From assembly GCF_002836775.1 (NCBI RefSeq), contig NZ_PJAQ01000068.1:806001-870000 (forward strand): a stretch of DNA of 64,000 nucleotides, read 5' to 3'. The first letter of the stretch is position 1. Every line of letters begins with the position of its first letter. Origin of the DNA: Colwellia sp. 12G3. Lineage in GTDB: Bacteria; Pseudomonadota; Gammaproteobacteria; Enterobacterales; Alteromonadaceae. The position numbers and the translations under genes are program-made. Positions 19,230 through 27,710 of this stretch are shown one piece after another. The notes under the pieces are model-generated. The model was not told the DNA's origin. It saw only the letters and a list, made by a program, of their open reading frames with translations, and made no database searches.

Positions 19230-19856
19230 TTAATTTGTATAACTCGTTATTTTCGCTTGCTCTACGACTTTATTTGGCAACTTATTGGCTAGGGACGATA
19301 GTAAACCACTGATTTTTTTATGCAATACCTTATCATCTGTTATGGAGTGATGTAATTGAGAATATAATGCAGGGTAATCTAACGGACTGCCATAGCCTTG
19401 CTCGTATATTCCTGCCAGTCGCATTTGTGCCGCTAAGTTATCTAAACTTGCCGCTGTTTTTAAATAAATAATAGCGCGCTCAATATCGACCTGCATAAAT
19501 TTTCCCTGATGATAATAACGCCCCAACTGCTCTAAGCCTTCAGCTAAACCCTGATCAGCGGCTAGATGCATGTAATGTAAGCCGAGGGGAATGTCTTTTT
19601 TGACACAAACACCATAAGCCAACATATCACCCCATAAATATTGGTACGAAGGCATATTGGCCTTATTCGCACGCGCTTCGATATCTTGTACTAACTGGCA
19701 TTCATCTAATACCACTTGGCTCAAATGTTTGTTGTCTTTGATCAAATCGAGTAATTGATTATCGGTATAAATCTGCACTGCTTGCAAGTTTTTCTGCATG
19801 GCGAATGCTGAGGCACTCGCTAACAAAAACATAAGAAATAAAAGTAATATACGCAT
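19230..19856 (-). CDS. motX: Sodium-driven polar flagellar motor protein MotX
   Basis: The 208-residue protein has a signal peptide (about residues 1-19) and Sel1-like repeats (LWGDMLAYGVCVKKDIPLG, LEQLGRYYHQG, MRLAGIYEQGYGSPLDY). DECQLVQDIEARA and PSYQYLWGDMLAYGVCV are characteristic of MotX from Vibrio and relatives, including the cysteine pair. MotX forms the T ring with MotY around the base of a Na+-driven polar flagellum and holds PomA/PomB stators. Length matches Vibrio MotX (about 211). AGGA lies five bases before ATG. It stands alone, as motX often does, away from the main flagellar clusters. Confidence 0.92.
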   Translation of the reverse strand: MRILLLFLMFLLASASAFAMQKNLQAVQIYTDNQLLDLIKDNKHLSQVVLDECQLVQDIEARANKANMPSYQYLWGDMLAYGVCVKKDIPLGLHYMHLAADQGLAEGLEQLGRYYHQGKFMQVDIERAIIYLKTAASLDNLAAQMRLAGIYEQGYGSPLDYPALYSQLHHSITDDKVLHKKISGLLSSLANKLPNKVVEQAKITSYTN

Positions 19857-20134
19857 AAAAATCCTAACTAGGCTAAATCAGCTGACTTCCCTATATCGGC
19901 AAGCAAGCTAGATGTATGAAATTTATTTAAATAAAGTAACCATCATTAAAGCAATATTAACGCCAATATAACCGTTATCATTTAAAGTCCATTATTAATT
20001 TGAGCGACAAGTTTACTATAGTTACAATTATTTAGGTTATAGTGAAAACTAGCGTATAGTAAAAATGCTTACTAAAATCACCGACGTTACACATTATGTA
20101 TTTTAATGAACTTTAAAATAAGAAATCCCTAATA

Positions 20135-21316
20135 ATGGTCTTGAGCATGCTAACTGAAAAAGACATTTCTGAATTAACAATCGGCCATTATGTGGTAAAA
20201 ATTATTCTGCAAGAGGGCAACTTTTCATTGACTGCGGCTGGACACATAAAAAGCAACGCTGTTATTAATCACCTTAAGAGTAAAAATGTTTACCGCGTTT
20301 TAATTGATAGTAGTAAAACACTTAAATCTAACAGCAAAAAAAGTTCTATTCCTCCTACAAAAACATCGATTATAAATAGCCAAAACCTTAAAGAAGCACA
20401 AGCAATATTTAATGAATCGAAAAATATACAAAAAAAATTATTTCATGATGCGCTAAGTGGCAGTACTTTAGATTTATCACCTGTTATTGAAGTTACCAAT
20501 AAATCTATTGATGCAATATTTAATAGTCCCGACTCCTTAGCCTGTATGTTAAATATTCGAGAAAAAGATCTTTATTTGTTAGAGCACTCTGTTGCCGTTT
20601 CGGTTTACATTACCCTTTTCGCCCGTTATTTGGGTTTAGAAAGAGACATAATTGAGCAACTCTCTATCGGTGCATTCCTTCATGATATTGGTAAAATAAA
20701 AATACCTGATGAGATCCTTAATAAGCCAGGTAAATTAACTGATGATGAATTTACCATCATGAAAACCCATGCAAATCATTCCATCGATATAATTACCCAA
20801 ACACCAGGCATTAGCGCGCTTAGTCTCGAAGTCGCAACGCTACACCATGAGAAGCTCAATGGTTGTGGCTACCCTTTCCAAGTAAAAGGTGAAGATATAA
20901 GTCGGTATGGTCGTATGATTTCCATTTGCGATATCTTTGATGCATTAACGGCTACACGGGTTTATAAAGAAGGCTTTACCCACAGTAAATCCTTTGCTAT
21001 TTTACGAGAATTAGCGAAGCAAGATCAGCTTGACAGAACGTTAGTTGACCAATTTATTAAATGTGTCGGGATTTTTCCCGTTGGTTCGTTAGTGCAATTA
21101 GAATCAAACAAACTTGCCTTAGTGAAAGTGCGTAATGACACTGATCCTCTCAATCCACAAGTGCACTCTTTTTACCACGTTAAACAAAAACACTTTTTAG
21201 ATAAACAAGAAATTGACTTATCTATTACCAAAGATTGTATTGTAAAAGGTGTTAGGGCGGAAGAGTTCAACCTTGATATGAAGCAAATCGTTGATATGTT
21301 ATTGATGGAAGGCTAG
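20135..21316 (+). CDS. HD-GYP domain cyclic-di-GMP phosphodiesterase with DUF3391
   Basis: The 393-residue protein has an N-terminal DUF3391 (about 5-130) and a C-terminal HD-GYP domain (about 145-330). The metal ligands are in place: FLHDIGKIKIP, THANHS, LHHEKL and SICDIFDALT. The GYP motif reads HHEKLNGCGYP, with Asn where most members have Asp before the glycine. The domain hydrolyses cyclic di-GMP in characterised members; activity here is inferred. The start is ATG 20135, with ATG 20147 four codons later possible. A hairpin terminator follows. It is divergent from motX, which fits a role in motility control. Confidence 0.9.
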   Translation: MVLSMLTEKDISELTIGHYVVKIILQEGNFSLTAAGHIKSNAVINHLKSKNVYRVLIDSSKTLKSNSKKSSIPPTKTSIINSQNLKEAQAIFNESKNIQKKLFHDALSGSTLDLSPVIEVTNKSIDAIFNSPDSLACMLNIREKDLYLLEHSVAVSVYITLFARYLGLERDIIEQLSIGAFLHDIGKIKIPDEILNKPGKLTDDEFTIMKTHANHSIDIITQTPGISALSLEVATLHHEKLNGCGYPFQVKGEDISRYGRMISICDIFDALTATRVYKEGFTHSKSFAILRELAKQDQLDRTLVDQFIKCVGIFPVGSLVQLESNKLALVKVRNDTDPLNPQVHSFYHVKQKHFLDKQEIDLSITKDCIVKGVRAEEFNLDMKQIVDMLLMEG

Positions 21317-21430
21317 ACTTTTATCCAGCGATAAATGTCATATAACTCTTAAGTACAGATACAGAGAAAACTTAATTTCATTGTGCTAATGAATAGAGTT
21401 TAAAGAAATGACATGAGGTAGTATAAATAG

Positions 21431-21458
21431 AAATGCCGACTCACTGTCGGCATTTTTA
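21431..21458 (+). terminator. Terminator after the HD-GYP gene
   Basis: AATGCCGAC and GTCGGCATT form a 9-bp perfect stem with a 5-base loop, followed by five Ts. It lies about 115 bases downstream of the HD-GYP stop codon. Confidence 0.8.
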
Positions 21459-21533
21459 GTGTTAGTAATAAACGCTCATAACAACAAAGCTTTGTGCGCG
21501 ATATTGGAGTTAAGACGCTACCTAGTTAGCAGG

Positions 21534-21875
21534 CTAGATAGAAAAAGATGAACCACAACCACAAGTGCTACTAGCATTTGGGTTATTTACCACAAAACGA
21601 CTACCTTCTAAACTTTCAAGGTAATCTACTTCACCATCAACAAGGTATTGTAAACTCATAGGGTCTATTACCATCATAACCCCTTGTTTCTCAATAGTCA
21701 TATCACCATCATTCACTTTTTCATCAAAGGTAAAGCCATATTGAAAGCCTGAACAACCGCCACCAGTAACGTAGACACGTAGTTTAAGAGCCGGATTTTC
21801 TTCTTCTGTGATTAGCGAAAGGACTTTACTCGCGGCAGAGTCGGTAAATTTAATGGGTAATTCTAGGTCTGACAT
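21534..21875 (-). CDS. erpA: Iron-sulfur cluster insertion protein ErpA
   Basis: The 113-residue A-type carrier has three conserved cysteines in [11 protein letters not shown] and the C-terminal [11 protein letters not shown]. Length and the N-terminal [17 protein letters not shown] match ErpA rather than IscA. It delivers Fe-S clusters to targets such as IspG/IspH, which fits the isoprenoid and respiratory needs of an aerobe. It is monocistronic here. Confidence 0.95.
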   Translation of the reverse strand: MSDLELPIKFTDSAASKVLSLITEEENPALKLRVYVTGGGCSGFQYGFTFDEKVNDGDMTIEKQGVMMVIDPMSLQYLVDGEVDYLESLEGSRFVVNNPNASSTCGCGSSFSI

Positions 21876-21990
21876 GGTGCTCTACTTAGTACAAAAAAGT
21901 ACGAAAAAATACGCTATAAAGTGGGATGGATAACAACAAGGCTAATTATCTTAAACCTGACTATTTTAGTCAAGTATTATTCGTTGCCAT

Positions 21991-22048
21991 ATATACCCGT
22001 TCCACTTGAAGATGCTCGTTTCAACATATTCAAGTGGAACGGGTATAT
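21991..22048. repeat. Perfect 20-bp inverted repeat (hairpin), dispersed palindromic family
   Basis: ATATACCCGTTCCACTTGAA (21991-22010) is followed after 18 bases by its exact complement (22029-22048). It lies six bases beyond the stop codon of the minus-strand gene at 22054, so it may end or stabilise that mRNA, but there is no T-run. A related arm with GTATATACC and CACTTCAA spacing occurs at 32401-32460. Confidence 0.8.
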
Positions 22049-22053
22049 TAACG

Positions 22054-22773
22054 CTATTGGCTGACTTGCCATGACACGGTTTTGTCTTTCTTGGCATACT
22101 TTTGCCATCGAGACTTAGTCAAAATGGCTGATACTAAAACATTTTCAGGGGTAAAATTATCCGGTAGAGTGAATTCACCATTAATTATCTGAAAATATTG
22201 AAAGCTAAATTGTAAATCTTTTTTGTTTAAATCCGCTACTTCTTTCAGCTCAAGCTTTACTGTTTTATTACCTGAGCGACCTTCAAAGACTAATTCAATA
22301 TAACCTTTACTATAACGACGCTTTAATTGTTGTTGCACCAAAGTGACTTGGAAGTGGTATTTATTTGGGGTTTTACTTGCTTGAATTTTGATATTTTCGA
22401 CCAATAAACCTTCTGTTTGTTTTTCTGGTGCCATAACCTTTTCATAAAAGGCTAGCTGTTTTTTTACTTCAAACTGTTGTTCCGCTGCCGACTTAAGTAG
22501 GTCTTGCGCTTGCTGATTAGCCAATTGCTCTACCGCTAATTCAACTTCTAAAGTATGAATACGCGCTATATTATCTTCTTGTTGCTGATAAAGCTGGTCC
22601 AATCTAAGTTTTTGTAGTTCAAGATTAGTCACCTGAAAATGGTGATAATAGTTGCCTAAACGATAGCCGGTAAAAAGACAAAGGCTGATAACTGTTAATA
22701 AAAACAAAGCCGATTTAAAAGTACCTAAGCGCTCAATAACAACACCAAGATTTATTTTTGCTAACCATTTCAT
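22054..22773 (-). CDS. DUF6776-like inner-membrane coiled-coil protein
   Basis: About 239 residues from ATG 22773. One transmembrane helix lies near the N-terminus (SALFLLTVISLCLFTGYRLG), followed by a glutamine/leucine-rich coiled coil of about 80 residues and a beta-rich C-terminal domain. This arrangement matches the uncharacterised DUF6776 family. The frame is open upstream to TTG 22842, but that would overlap the divergent CLC gene, and MKWLAKIN is a normal membrane-protein start. Only about 23 bases separate it from the likely CLC start, with a TATAAT-like sequence between them that reads on both strands. Function unknown. Confidence 0.7.
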   Translation of the reverse strand: MKWLAKINLGVVIERLGTFKSALFLLTVISLCLFTGYRLGNYYHHFQVTNLELQKLRLDQLYQQQEDNIARIHTLEVELAVEQLANQQAQDLLKSAAEQQFEVKKQLAFYEKVMAPEKQTEGLLVENIKIQASKTPNKYHFQVTLVQQQLKRRYSKGYIELVFEGRSGNKTVKLELKEVADLNKKDLQFSFQYFQIINGEFTLPDNFTPENVLVSAILTKSRWQKYAKKDKTVSWQVSQ

Positions 22774-22796
22774 TTGTAAAGTATTATAATCCTGTA

Positions 22797-24527
22797 ATGA
22801 TGATATCAATCGCCGCAATAAGAAAACACTTAGCTTTGCCAAATACCACTTGGCAAATTTGCTTACTTGCCATTATTGGAGGCTGCGCTTCAGCGTTGTT
22901 AGTTGTGCTGTTTACCCTCACTATTGAAGGAATTCAGCAGTTATACCTAATCAAGCGCGATAACTATAACAGTTTAGACGAAGTAAGTCGTTTTGATTTA
23001 CCCATCATCGGCGCACTTATCATTCTCTTAATTGCTTGGCTTACTGGTTATAAATATTTACGTACTGGCATTCCTTTTGTTCTTCACCGTTTGAAAGTAG
23101 CGCATGGTGTCATTCCCCTTAAAAATACCTTAAACCAATTCTGGGGGAGCGCAGTAGCGCTCGCTTCTGGTTTTTCTGTTGGTCGTGAAGGGCCAGCGGT
23201 ACATCTTGGCGCCGCATGCAGCAGTTATTTAGGCAGCGTACTAAAGCTACCTTATAACAGTGTGCGTACTTTATGTGCTTGTGGTATAGCCGCAGGTATT
23301 GCCGCAACATTTAATACCCCAATAGCCGCCGTGATTTTTGTTATGGAAGTGATCATGCGCGAATACAAGGTTCATATTTTTGTCCCTGTGATGCTCGCTT
23401 CAATTGTAGGGTCTTTAATTACTCGTGGTGTTTTTGGTACCAGCCATAATTTTCAATACTTTCACACCATCGCCCTTGAGCAACACCATTACCTCTCCTT
23501 AATACTATTAGCGATAGTGTTAGGAGTTTTGGCCGCAGCATTTAATAAATACTTAGTACTCATCATTAAGCAAAGTGTGAAATACCACATAGTGCCGCGC
23601 TTATTACTTGCCGCGTTTATTACCGGCACGTTAGGTTATTTAGTTCCTGGTGCTATGGGCACAGGCACCAGTGCTATTGATATTTCATTAACGAGCAATG
23701 CGCAATTAGGTTTTTTGTTTAGCTTACTTGTTGCTAAATTATTAATGACAATGTTTGCGCTTGGCTTAGGTATACCTGGCGGTATTATTGGGCCTACACT
23801 CGGTATTGGTGCTATTGCAGGTGCTTGTGCTGGCGCTATTGTTATACAAGTATTGCCCGGAGAGCATTTAGGCAGCGATTTTATTTTAATGGGTATGGCT
23901 GGCTTTATGGCTGCCAGCTTAAATGCCCCGCTTGCAGCCCTGCTTGCGGTTGTTGAGCTATCAGGTCAATTAGAGTTAGTTGTTCCAGCCATGATCGTCA
24001 TCACCATTGCAAGTATAGTGTCCCGGCAGCTTTGTAAAAATGAATCTATCTTTACTATGCAGTTAGATGCGCAAAACTTGCTCTATCGCAAACCTCCCAT
24101 TGAAGAATCATTGCAAAATATTGGAGCCTTAGCGGTGATGAAAGATAACTTGTTGATTTTAGAGCAAGCAAGTACTCGTACTATTATTGGCGAACTCATT
24201 AATAGCCATGAGTCGCAATTAATCATTAACAAAGAAGCAGCGATCGGATCCAATAAGGTAGATAATTATTATTGGGCACAATTAGATGCTGATGTCGCTG
24301 ACGATGACGATGACGCTGAGGATATTGAACATAACCTCGAGAAGAAATTAATACTGCACAAACTCATTCCTCTGAATCATCAGGCAACCTTGGCAGAGGC
24401 ATATTTAGCCCTAGTAGAACAGCGTTCAGGCGCAGTATATATTTACCATAAAGATATTAATGACTGCATTGGGTTAGTCACTTTTGAACAACTTAGAATT
24501 TATTTAGTAGAAGGAAAACTCAATTAA
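22797..24527 (+). CDS. CLC-family chloride channel/transporter with cytoplasmic CBS-type tail
   Basis: About 576 residues. The CLC signatures are present: GFSVGREGPAVHLGA (the Glu is the gating residue), GIAAGIAATFNTPIAAVIF and GIPGGIIGPTLGIGA. After the membrane domain (to about 420) comes a cytoplasmic region with CBS-like segments, interrupted by an acidic run (DVADDDDDAED). Members either conduct Cl- or exchange Cl- for H+; the type is not certain here. The frame opens at TTG 22758, but two adjacent ATGs (22797, 22800) are better starts. Its stop overlaps the hemJ start by one base, so it heads a small operon. Confidence 0.9.
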   Translation: MMISIAAIRKHLALPNTTWQICLLAIIGGCASALLVVLFTLTIEGIQQLYLIKRDNYNSLDEVSRFDLPIIGALIILLIAWLTGYKYLRTGIPFVLHRLKVAHGVIPLKNTLNQFWGSAVALASGFSVGREGPAVHLGAACSSYLGSVLKLPYNSVRTLCACGIAAGIAATFNTPIAAVIFVMEVIMREYKVHIFVPVMLASIVGSLITRGVFGTSHNFQYFHTIALEQHHYLSLILLAIVLGVLAAAFNKYLVLIIKQSVKYHIVPRLLLAAFITGTLGYLVPGAMGTGTSAIDISLTSNAQLGFLFSLLVAKLLMTMFALGLGIPGGIIGPTLGIGAIAGACAGAIVIQVLPGEHLGSDFILMGMAGFMAASLNAPLAALLAVVELSGQLELVVPAMIVITIASIVSRQLCKNESIFTMQLDAQNLLYRKPPIEESLQNIGALAVMKDNLLILEQASTRTIIGELINSHESQLIINKEAAIGSNKVDNYYWAQLDADVADDDDDAEDIEHNLEKKLILHKLIPLNHQATLAEAYLALVEQRSGAVYIYHKDINDCIGLVTFEQLRIYLVEGKLN

Positions 24528-24973
24528 TGAGCTCGTTTTTAATCAACAATATTCTCTGGCTTAAAGCCTTTCATGTTATTTTTATGGTCGCTTGGTTTGC
24601 TGGTATTTTTTATTTACCACGTTTGTTTGTTAATCACGCAGAAACTGATTCAACTGCAGTGGCAGAGCAACTTAAAGGCATGGAAAAACGCTTACTGTAT
24701 TTTGTCACGCCCTTTGCTATTTTTACGTTACTGCTGGGTTTAGCAATAATTTATGCTTATGGTCTAGACTGGTTTATTGCCGCTAAATGGCTACATATCA
24801 AATTAAGCTTAGTCACAGTGATCTATATTTATCATGGCTATTGCTTTAAATTAGTTAAAACCTTCGCCCTCGATAAAAATAACCGTTCAGGACGTTTCTA
24901 TCGTATTTTCAATGAGGTCCCTGTGCTGATCTTATTTGCTATTATTATTTTAGCTTATGTAAAACCTATGTAA
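24527..24973 (+). CDS. hemJ: Protoporphyrinogen IX oxidase HemJ
   Basis: The 148-residue membrane protein has four helices. LKAFHVIFMVAWFAGIFYLPRLFVNH is the diagnostic HemJ N-terminus with the conserved heme-ligand His. A second conserved block is WLHIKLSLVTVIYIYHG. HemJ oxidises protoporphyrinogen IX to protoporphyrin IX in bacteria lacking HemG/HemY. Its ATG overlaps the CLC stop (TAATG). hemL, an early step of the same pathway, lies 4 kb downstream on the same strand. Confidence 0.93.
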   Translation: MSSFLINNILWLKAFHVIFMVAWFAGIFYLPRLFVNHAETDSTAVAEQLKGMEKRLLYFVTPFAIFTLLLGLAIIYAYGLDWFIAAKWLHIKLSLVTVIYIYHGYCFKLVKTFALDKNNRSGRFYRIFNEVPVLILFAIIILAYVKPM

Positions 24974-25005
24974 TTTTCCTTTAGCATTAAATAATAAGGT
25001 TATTC

Positions 25006-25383
25006 ATGCTGTATTTATACTTAGGCTATGTCGTCATTCAACTTTATGCAATTGTCGGTGTATTTTCTAAAAATACTGTTGCCGCAAGTGCTGTGTTTTT
25101 CTCCTTCGTTGTTTTTGTGATTTGGTCATTTATTCCTATTTTAGGTTACGCTTTTGCTAAAGCCATCGGTGCACGTGGTCATAGTAATAAGGTTACTTTA
25201 CTAGTTTCAGGTATCCTTATTGCTTTAATCGAAAATGCTTTAACGTACTTTAATTTATTAACTCATAAACAATATAATATTGGCACCATCATAGTTTTTT
25301 TATTATTTTTCCTAGTCGCCTATTTACCGCGATACAAAGAAAAAACCTCAAGTGTGTTATCAAATCATGACAAAATTACATGA
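25006..25383 (+). CDS. Small four-helix membrane protein of unknown function
   Basis: The 125-residue protein has about four hydrophobic segments (3-20, 28-50, 64-80, 93-108) and a short charged C-terminal tail. I recognise no family. It begins 32 bases after hemJ on the same strand, so it may be part of the CLC-hemJ operon. TAAGGT lies about 6 bases before its ATG. Confidence 0.65.
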   Translation: MLYLYLGYVVIQLYAIVGVFSKNTVAASAVFFSFVVFVIWSFIPILGYAFAKAIGARGHSNKVTLLVSGILIALIENALTYFNLLTHKQYNIGTIIVFLLFFLVAYLPRYKEKTSSVLSNHDKIT

Positions 25384-25476
25384 AGCTTCATTTTTCTAAC
25401 ATTGGGGTTATAATCAATACAAGATAACTCGCCAAAATGTTAATTACTCTAATTAAGAGTATTAGGGAATATTTTA

Positions 25477-27555
25477 ATGAAGTACTTTTTATGCGCGATT
25501 TTAGCGTGCTCACTACTCTTACCATCAGCAAATGCAACTAACCAATCTAGCTTACTTTTAACAAAACCTAAAATTGTTGGTGGCGAGCTTGCTGCCCAAG
25601 GCGATTGGCCCTGGATGTCTGCATTGGTTTTTACTCAAAATGTAGTGAATACCTCGTTAGAGGTTGCTGGCATTCAATACGACAGTGAACATTTTTCAAA
25701 TGGTGTATCAGGTCAAGCCAGTGCCACTATGGCCGATTGTGGTATCGGTGATGCTCTATGCACATTAGCTGAAAACAAAATATGCTTAATTGCCCGTGGT
25801 GAAATAGACTTTTCGGTAAAAGTTGATAATTGTCAAGCTAGCGGTGGCATTGGAGCAATTATCTTTAACAATACTTCAGGCGTTATCAGCGGCACCTTAG
25901 GCGAGGACTTTGTGGGTACTATTCCTGTAGTCGCTATCAGTAAAAGTGACGGAGTTATTTTACTTAACAAACTCGATAGCATTGCCATAATTGATATATC
26001 TGACCAACAAGCCCTTAGCCAAAGCGCAACTTGTGGCGCTAGCTTTATTGGCGAAAAGTGGGTATTAACAGCCTCTCATTGTGTAGAGAATGCCAATATT
26101 GAGTTTTTAAAAGTTAATATTGGTGAATATGACTTAAGTAATGGTGCCAGCAATGCTAAAGCCATTAAGCGTATATTTATGCACCCTGAGTATGATGAGG
26201 GCAGTTCTTTAAATAACGATATAGCTTTGATTGAGCTAGTAGAAACGGTTGACAGCCCTGCTTTAACGCTACTCGATTACGATACCAGCAAACAATTAGC
26301 CCTTGCCAACGGTTCTGCTACGGTTATAGGCTGGGGTAACATAAATGCTTATGGCCCAAATGATGAGTCCCCGCCAAATAGTCAACCTGATAAATTACGT
26401 CAAGTTGAGTTATCTCTATTAAGTAATGAGCAATGCAAAGATAAATTAGCGCAAGCCTATACTGACTTAGACGGCATTAACTATTCCCCAAATCAGGTTG
26501 GAATTACCGACAGCATGATCTGTGCTGAATTTTTAGGTGGCGGCAAAGGTTCATGCCAGGGTGATAGTGGCGGACCATTATTAGTCAATACGAACCAAGG
26601 CTGGCAACAAATAGGCGTAGTCAGCTATGGCGTCGGTTGTGCTGATGCTGCATTTCCAGATGTTTATGCTCGCGTAGGTAATTTTACCAGTTGGATCAAA
26701 AGTATCACTCAAGGCATAGCCGTTGAACCTAACTATGATTTCGCTATTACGGGGCAAAACATAGCACAAACAAAACAACTCACAGTGACCAATAATAGTG
26801 ATATGACCGCAAACTTAACTTTCATGCTAGTAGCGGACAAAATTGGCAGTGCCGGTTTTAGTTTGAATGCCGATGATTGCAGTACCTTGGTAGCAAAGCA
26901 AAGCTGCAATATTCAAATTAGTTTCGATGCCAAGACTATTGGCCAGCATAAAATGCTGATTGTCATTAATAGTAATGATGAAAATATCCCGACAAGTCAG
27001 AGTTATATAAGTGCTGAAGCCATTGCTGAAAATAGTGCCATCAATACTCAGCTGTCAAATGGTACCTCAGAATCACTCTGGTTTAGTGGTGGTGACCGAC
27101 CGTGGCTGATCGATAATACTCAAGCGGCAATAATGAGTGGTGATATTGGCGATAATCAACAAAGTGCTGTTTTACTGACTTTTTCTGGTGCTGGCTCCTT
27201 ATCATTTGATTGGTCGGTTTCTTCTGAAGAGAACACAGATAACCCTGATAAACCTTTTGATGCCTTATACCTATTTATTGACGGTGAACAAATTAATTTT
27301 ATTTCCGGTGAAGTTGCTTATACCAAGATAACCATAGATGATTTAACGACGGGGGAACATCAAATAACTTGGCTGTATAAGAAAGATGGTGGTACCAGTG
27401 AAGGAGAAGATAAGGGGTATTTAAAAAATGTTATTTTTACACCTATTGCTATTTCAATTCCACCAGAGCAAACGACTAGAAAGTCGAGTGGTGGCAGTGC
27501 CTATTTACTCTTGCTCATACTCACTTTGTTAACCCTTAATCGTCGACTAATTTAA
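25477..27555 (+). CDS. Secreted trypsin-like serine protease with PA insert and GlyGly-CTERM tail
   Basis: The 692-residue preprotease has a signal peptide (1-21) and the S1 start motif KIVGGELAAQGDWPWM at 32-47. About 120 residues of protease-associated (PA) domain follow, then the rest of the chymotrypsin fold: TASHC (His201), NNDIALIEL (Asp248) and GSCQGDSGGPLL (Ser364). All three catalytic residues are present. The C-terminal half holds Ig-like/beta-sandwich segments. The tail, SSGGSAYLLLLI then LNRR, is a GlyGly-CTERM sorting signal, normally cleaved by rhombosortase after type II secretion. Activation needs cleavage before IVGG. Placement of the PA domain inside the S1 fold is unusual. 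A terminator follows. Confidence 0.92.
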   Translation: MKYFLCAILACSLLLPSANATNQSSLLLTKPKIVGGELAAQGDWPWMSALVFTQNVVNTSLEVAGIQYDSEHFSNGVSGQASATMADCGIGDALCTLAENKICLIARGEIDFSVKVDNCQASGGIGAIIFNNTSGVISGTLGEDFVGTIPVVAISKSDGVILLNKLDSIAIIDISDQQALSQSATCGASFIGEKWVLTASHCVENANIEFLKVNIGEYDLSNGASNAKAIKRIFMHPEYDEGSSLNNDIALIELVETVDSPALTLLDYDTSKQLALANGSATVIGWGNINAYGPNDESPPNSQPDKLRQVELSLLSNEQCKDKLAQAYTDLDGINYSPNQVGITDSMICAEFLGGGKGSCQGDSGGPLLVNTNQGWQQIGVVSYGVGCADAAFPDVYARVGNFTSWIKSITQGIAVEPNYDFAITGQNIAQTKQLTVTNNSDMTANLTFMLVADKIGSAGFSLNADDCSTLVAKQSCNIQISFDAKTIGQHKMLIVINSNDENIPTSQSYISAEAIAENSAINTQLSNGTSESLWFSGGDRPWLIDNTQAAIMSGDIGDNQQSAVLLTFSGAGSLSFDWSVSSEENTDNPDKPFDALYLFIDGEQINFISGEVAYTKITIDDLTTGEHQITWLYKKDGGTSEGEDKGYLKNVIFTPIAISIPPEQTTRKSSGGSAYLLLLILTLLTLNRRLI

Positions 27556-27574
27556 TAGCTAGTGACTAAATATA

Positions 27575-27605
27575 AAAAGGCAGTATTATCTGTCTTTTTT
27601 TATTT
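27575..27605 (+). terminator. Terminator after the S1 protease gene
   Basis: AAAGGCAG and CTGTCTTT pair (one G-T wobble) around a 6-base loop, and an eight-T run follows. It separates the protease from pyrB. Confidence 0.75.
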
Positions 27606-27644
27606 TTATCTTACTTTCTTAGACTGTTAATATCCTGTTTAACA

Positions 27645-27673
27645 TTCACAAAGTGACGGTTTTATGCTATATT
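27645..27673 (+). promoter_or_regulatory. pyrB promoter with possible UTP-sensitive start
   Basis: TTCACA (27645-27650) and TATATT (27668-27673) are 17 bases apart, and TGC just before the -10 box makes it an extended -10. Transcription should start near 27680, at AAATTTTC. An A-run followed by a U-run at the start is the arrangement that allows reiterative U addition at E. coli pyrBI when UTP is high. The promoter is well supported by sequence; the regulation is inferred. Confidence 0.6.
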
Positions 27674-27710
27674 CTTGCAAATTTTCTCCCTTTCAATGTA
27701 ACAAATCAAG

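Noticed and set aside
19857-20134. Possible small RNA or gene in the motX/HD-GYP gap
   Set aside because: No open frame, strong hairpin or promoter pair could be supported in this AT-rich spacer.
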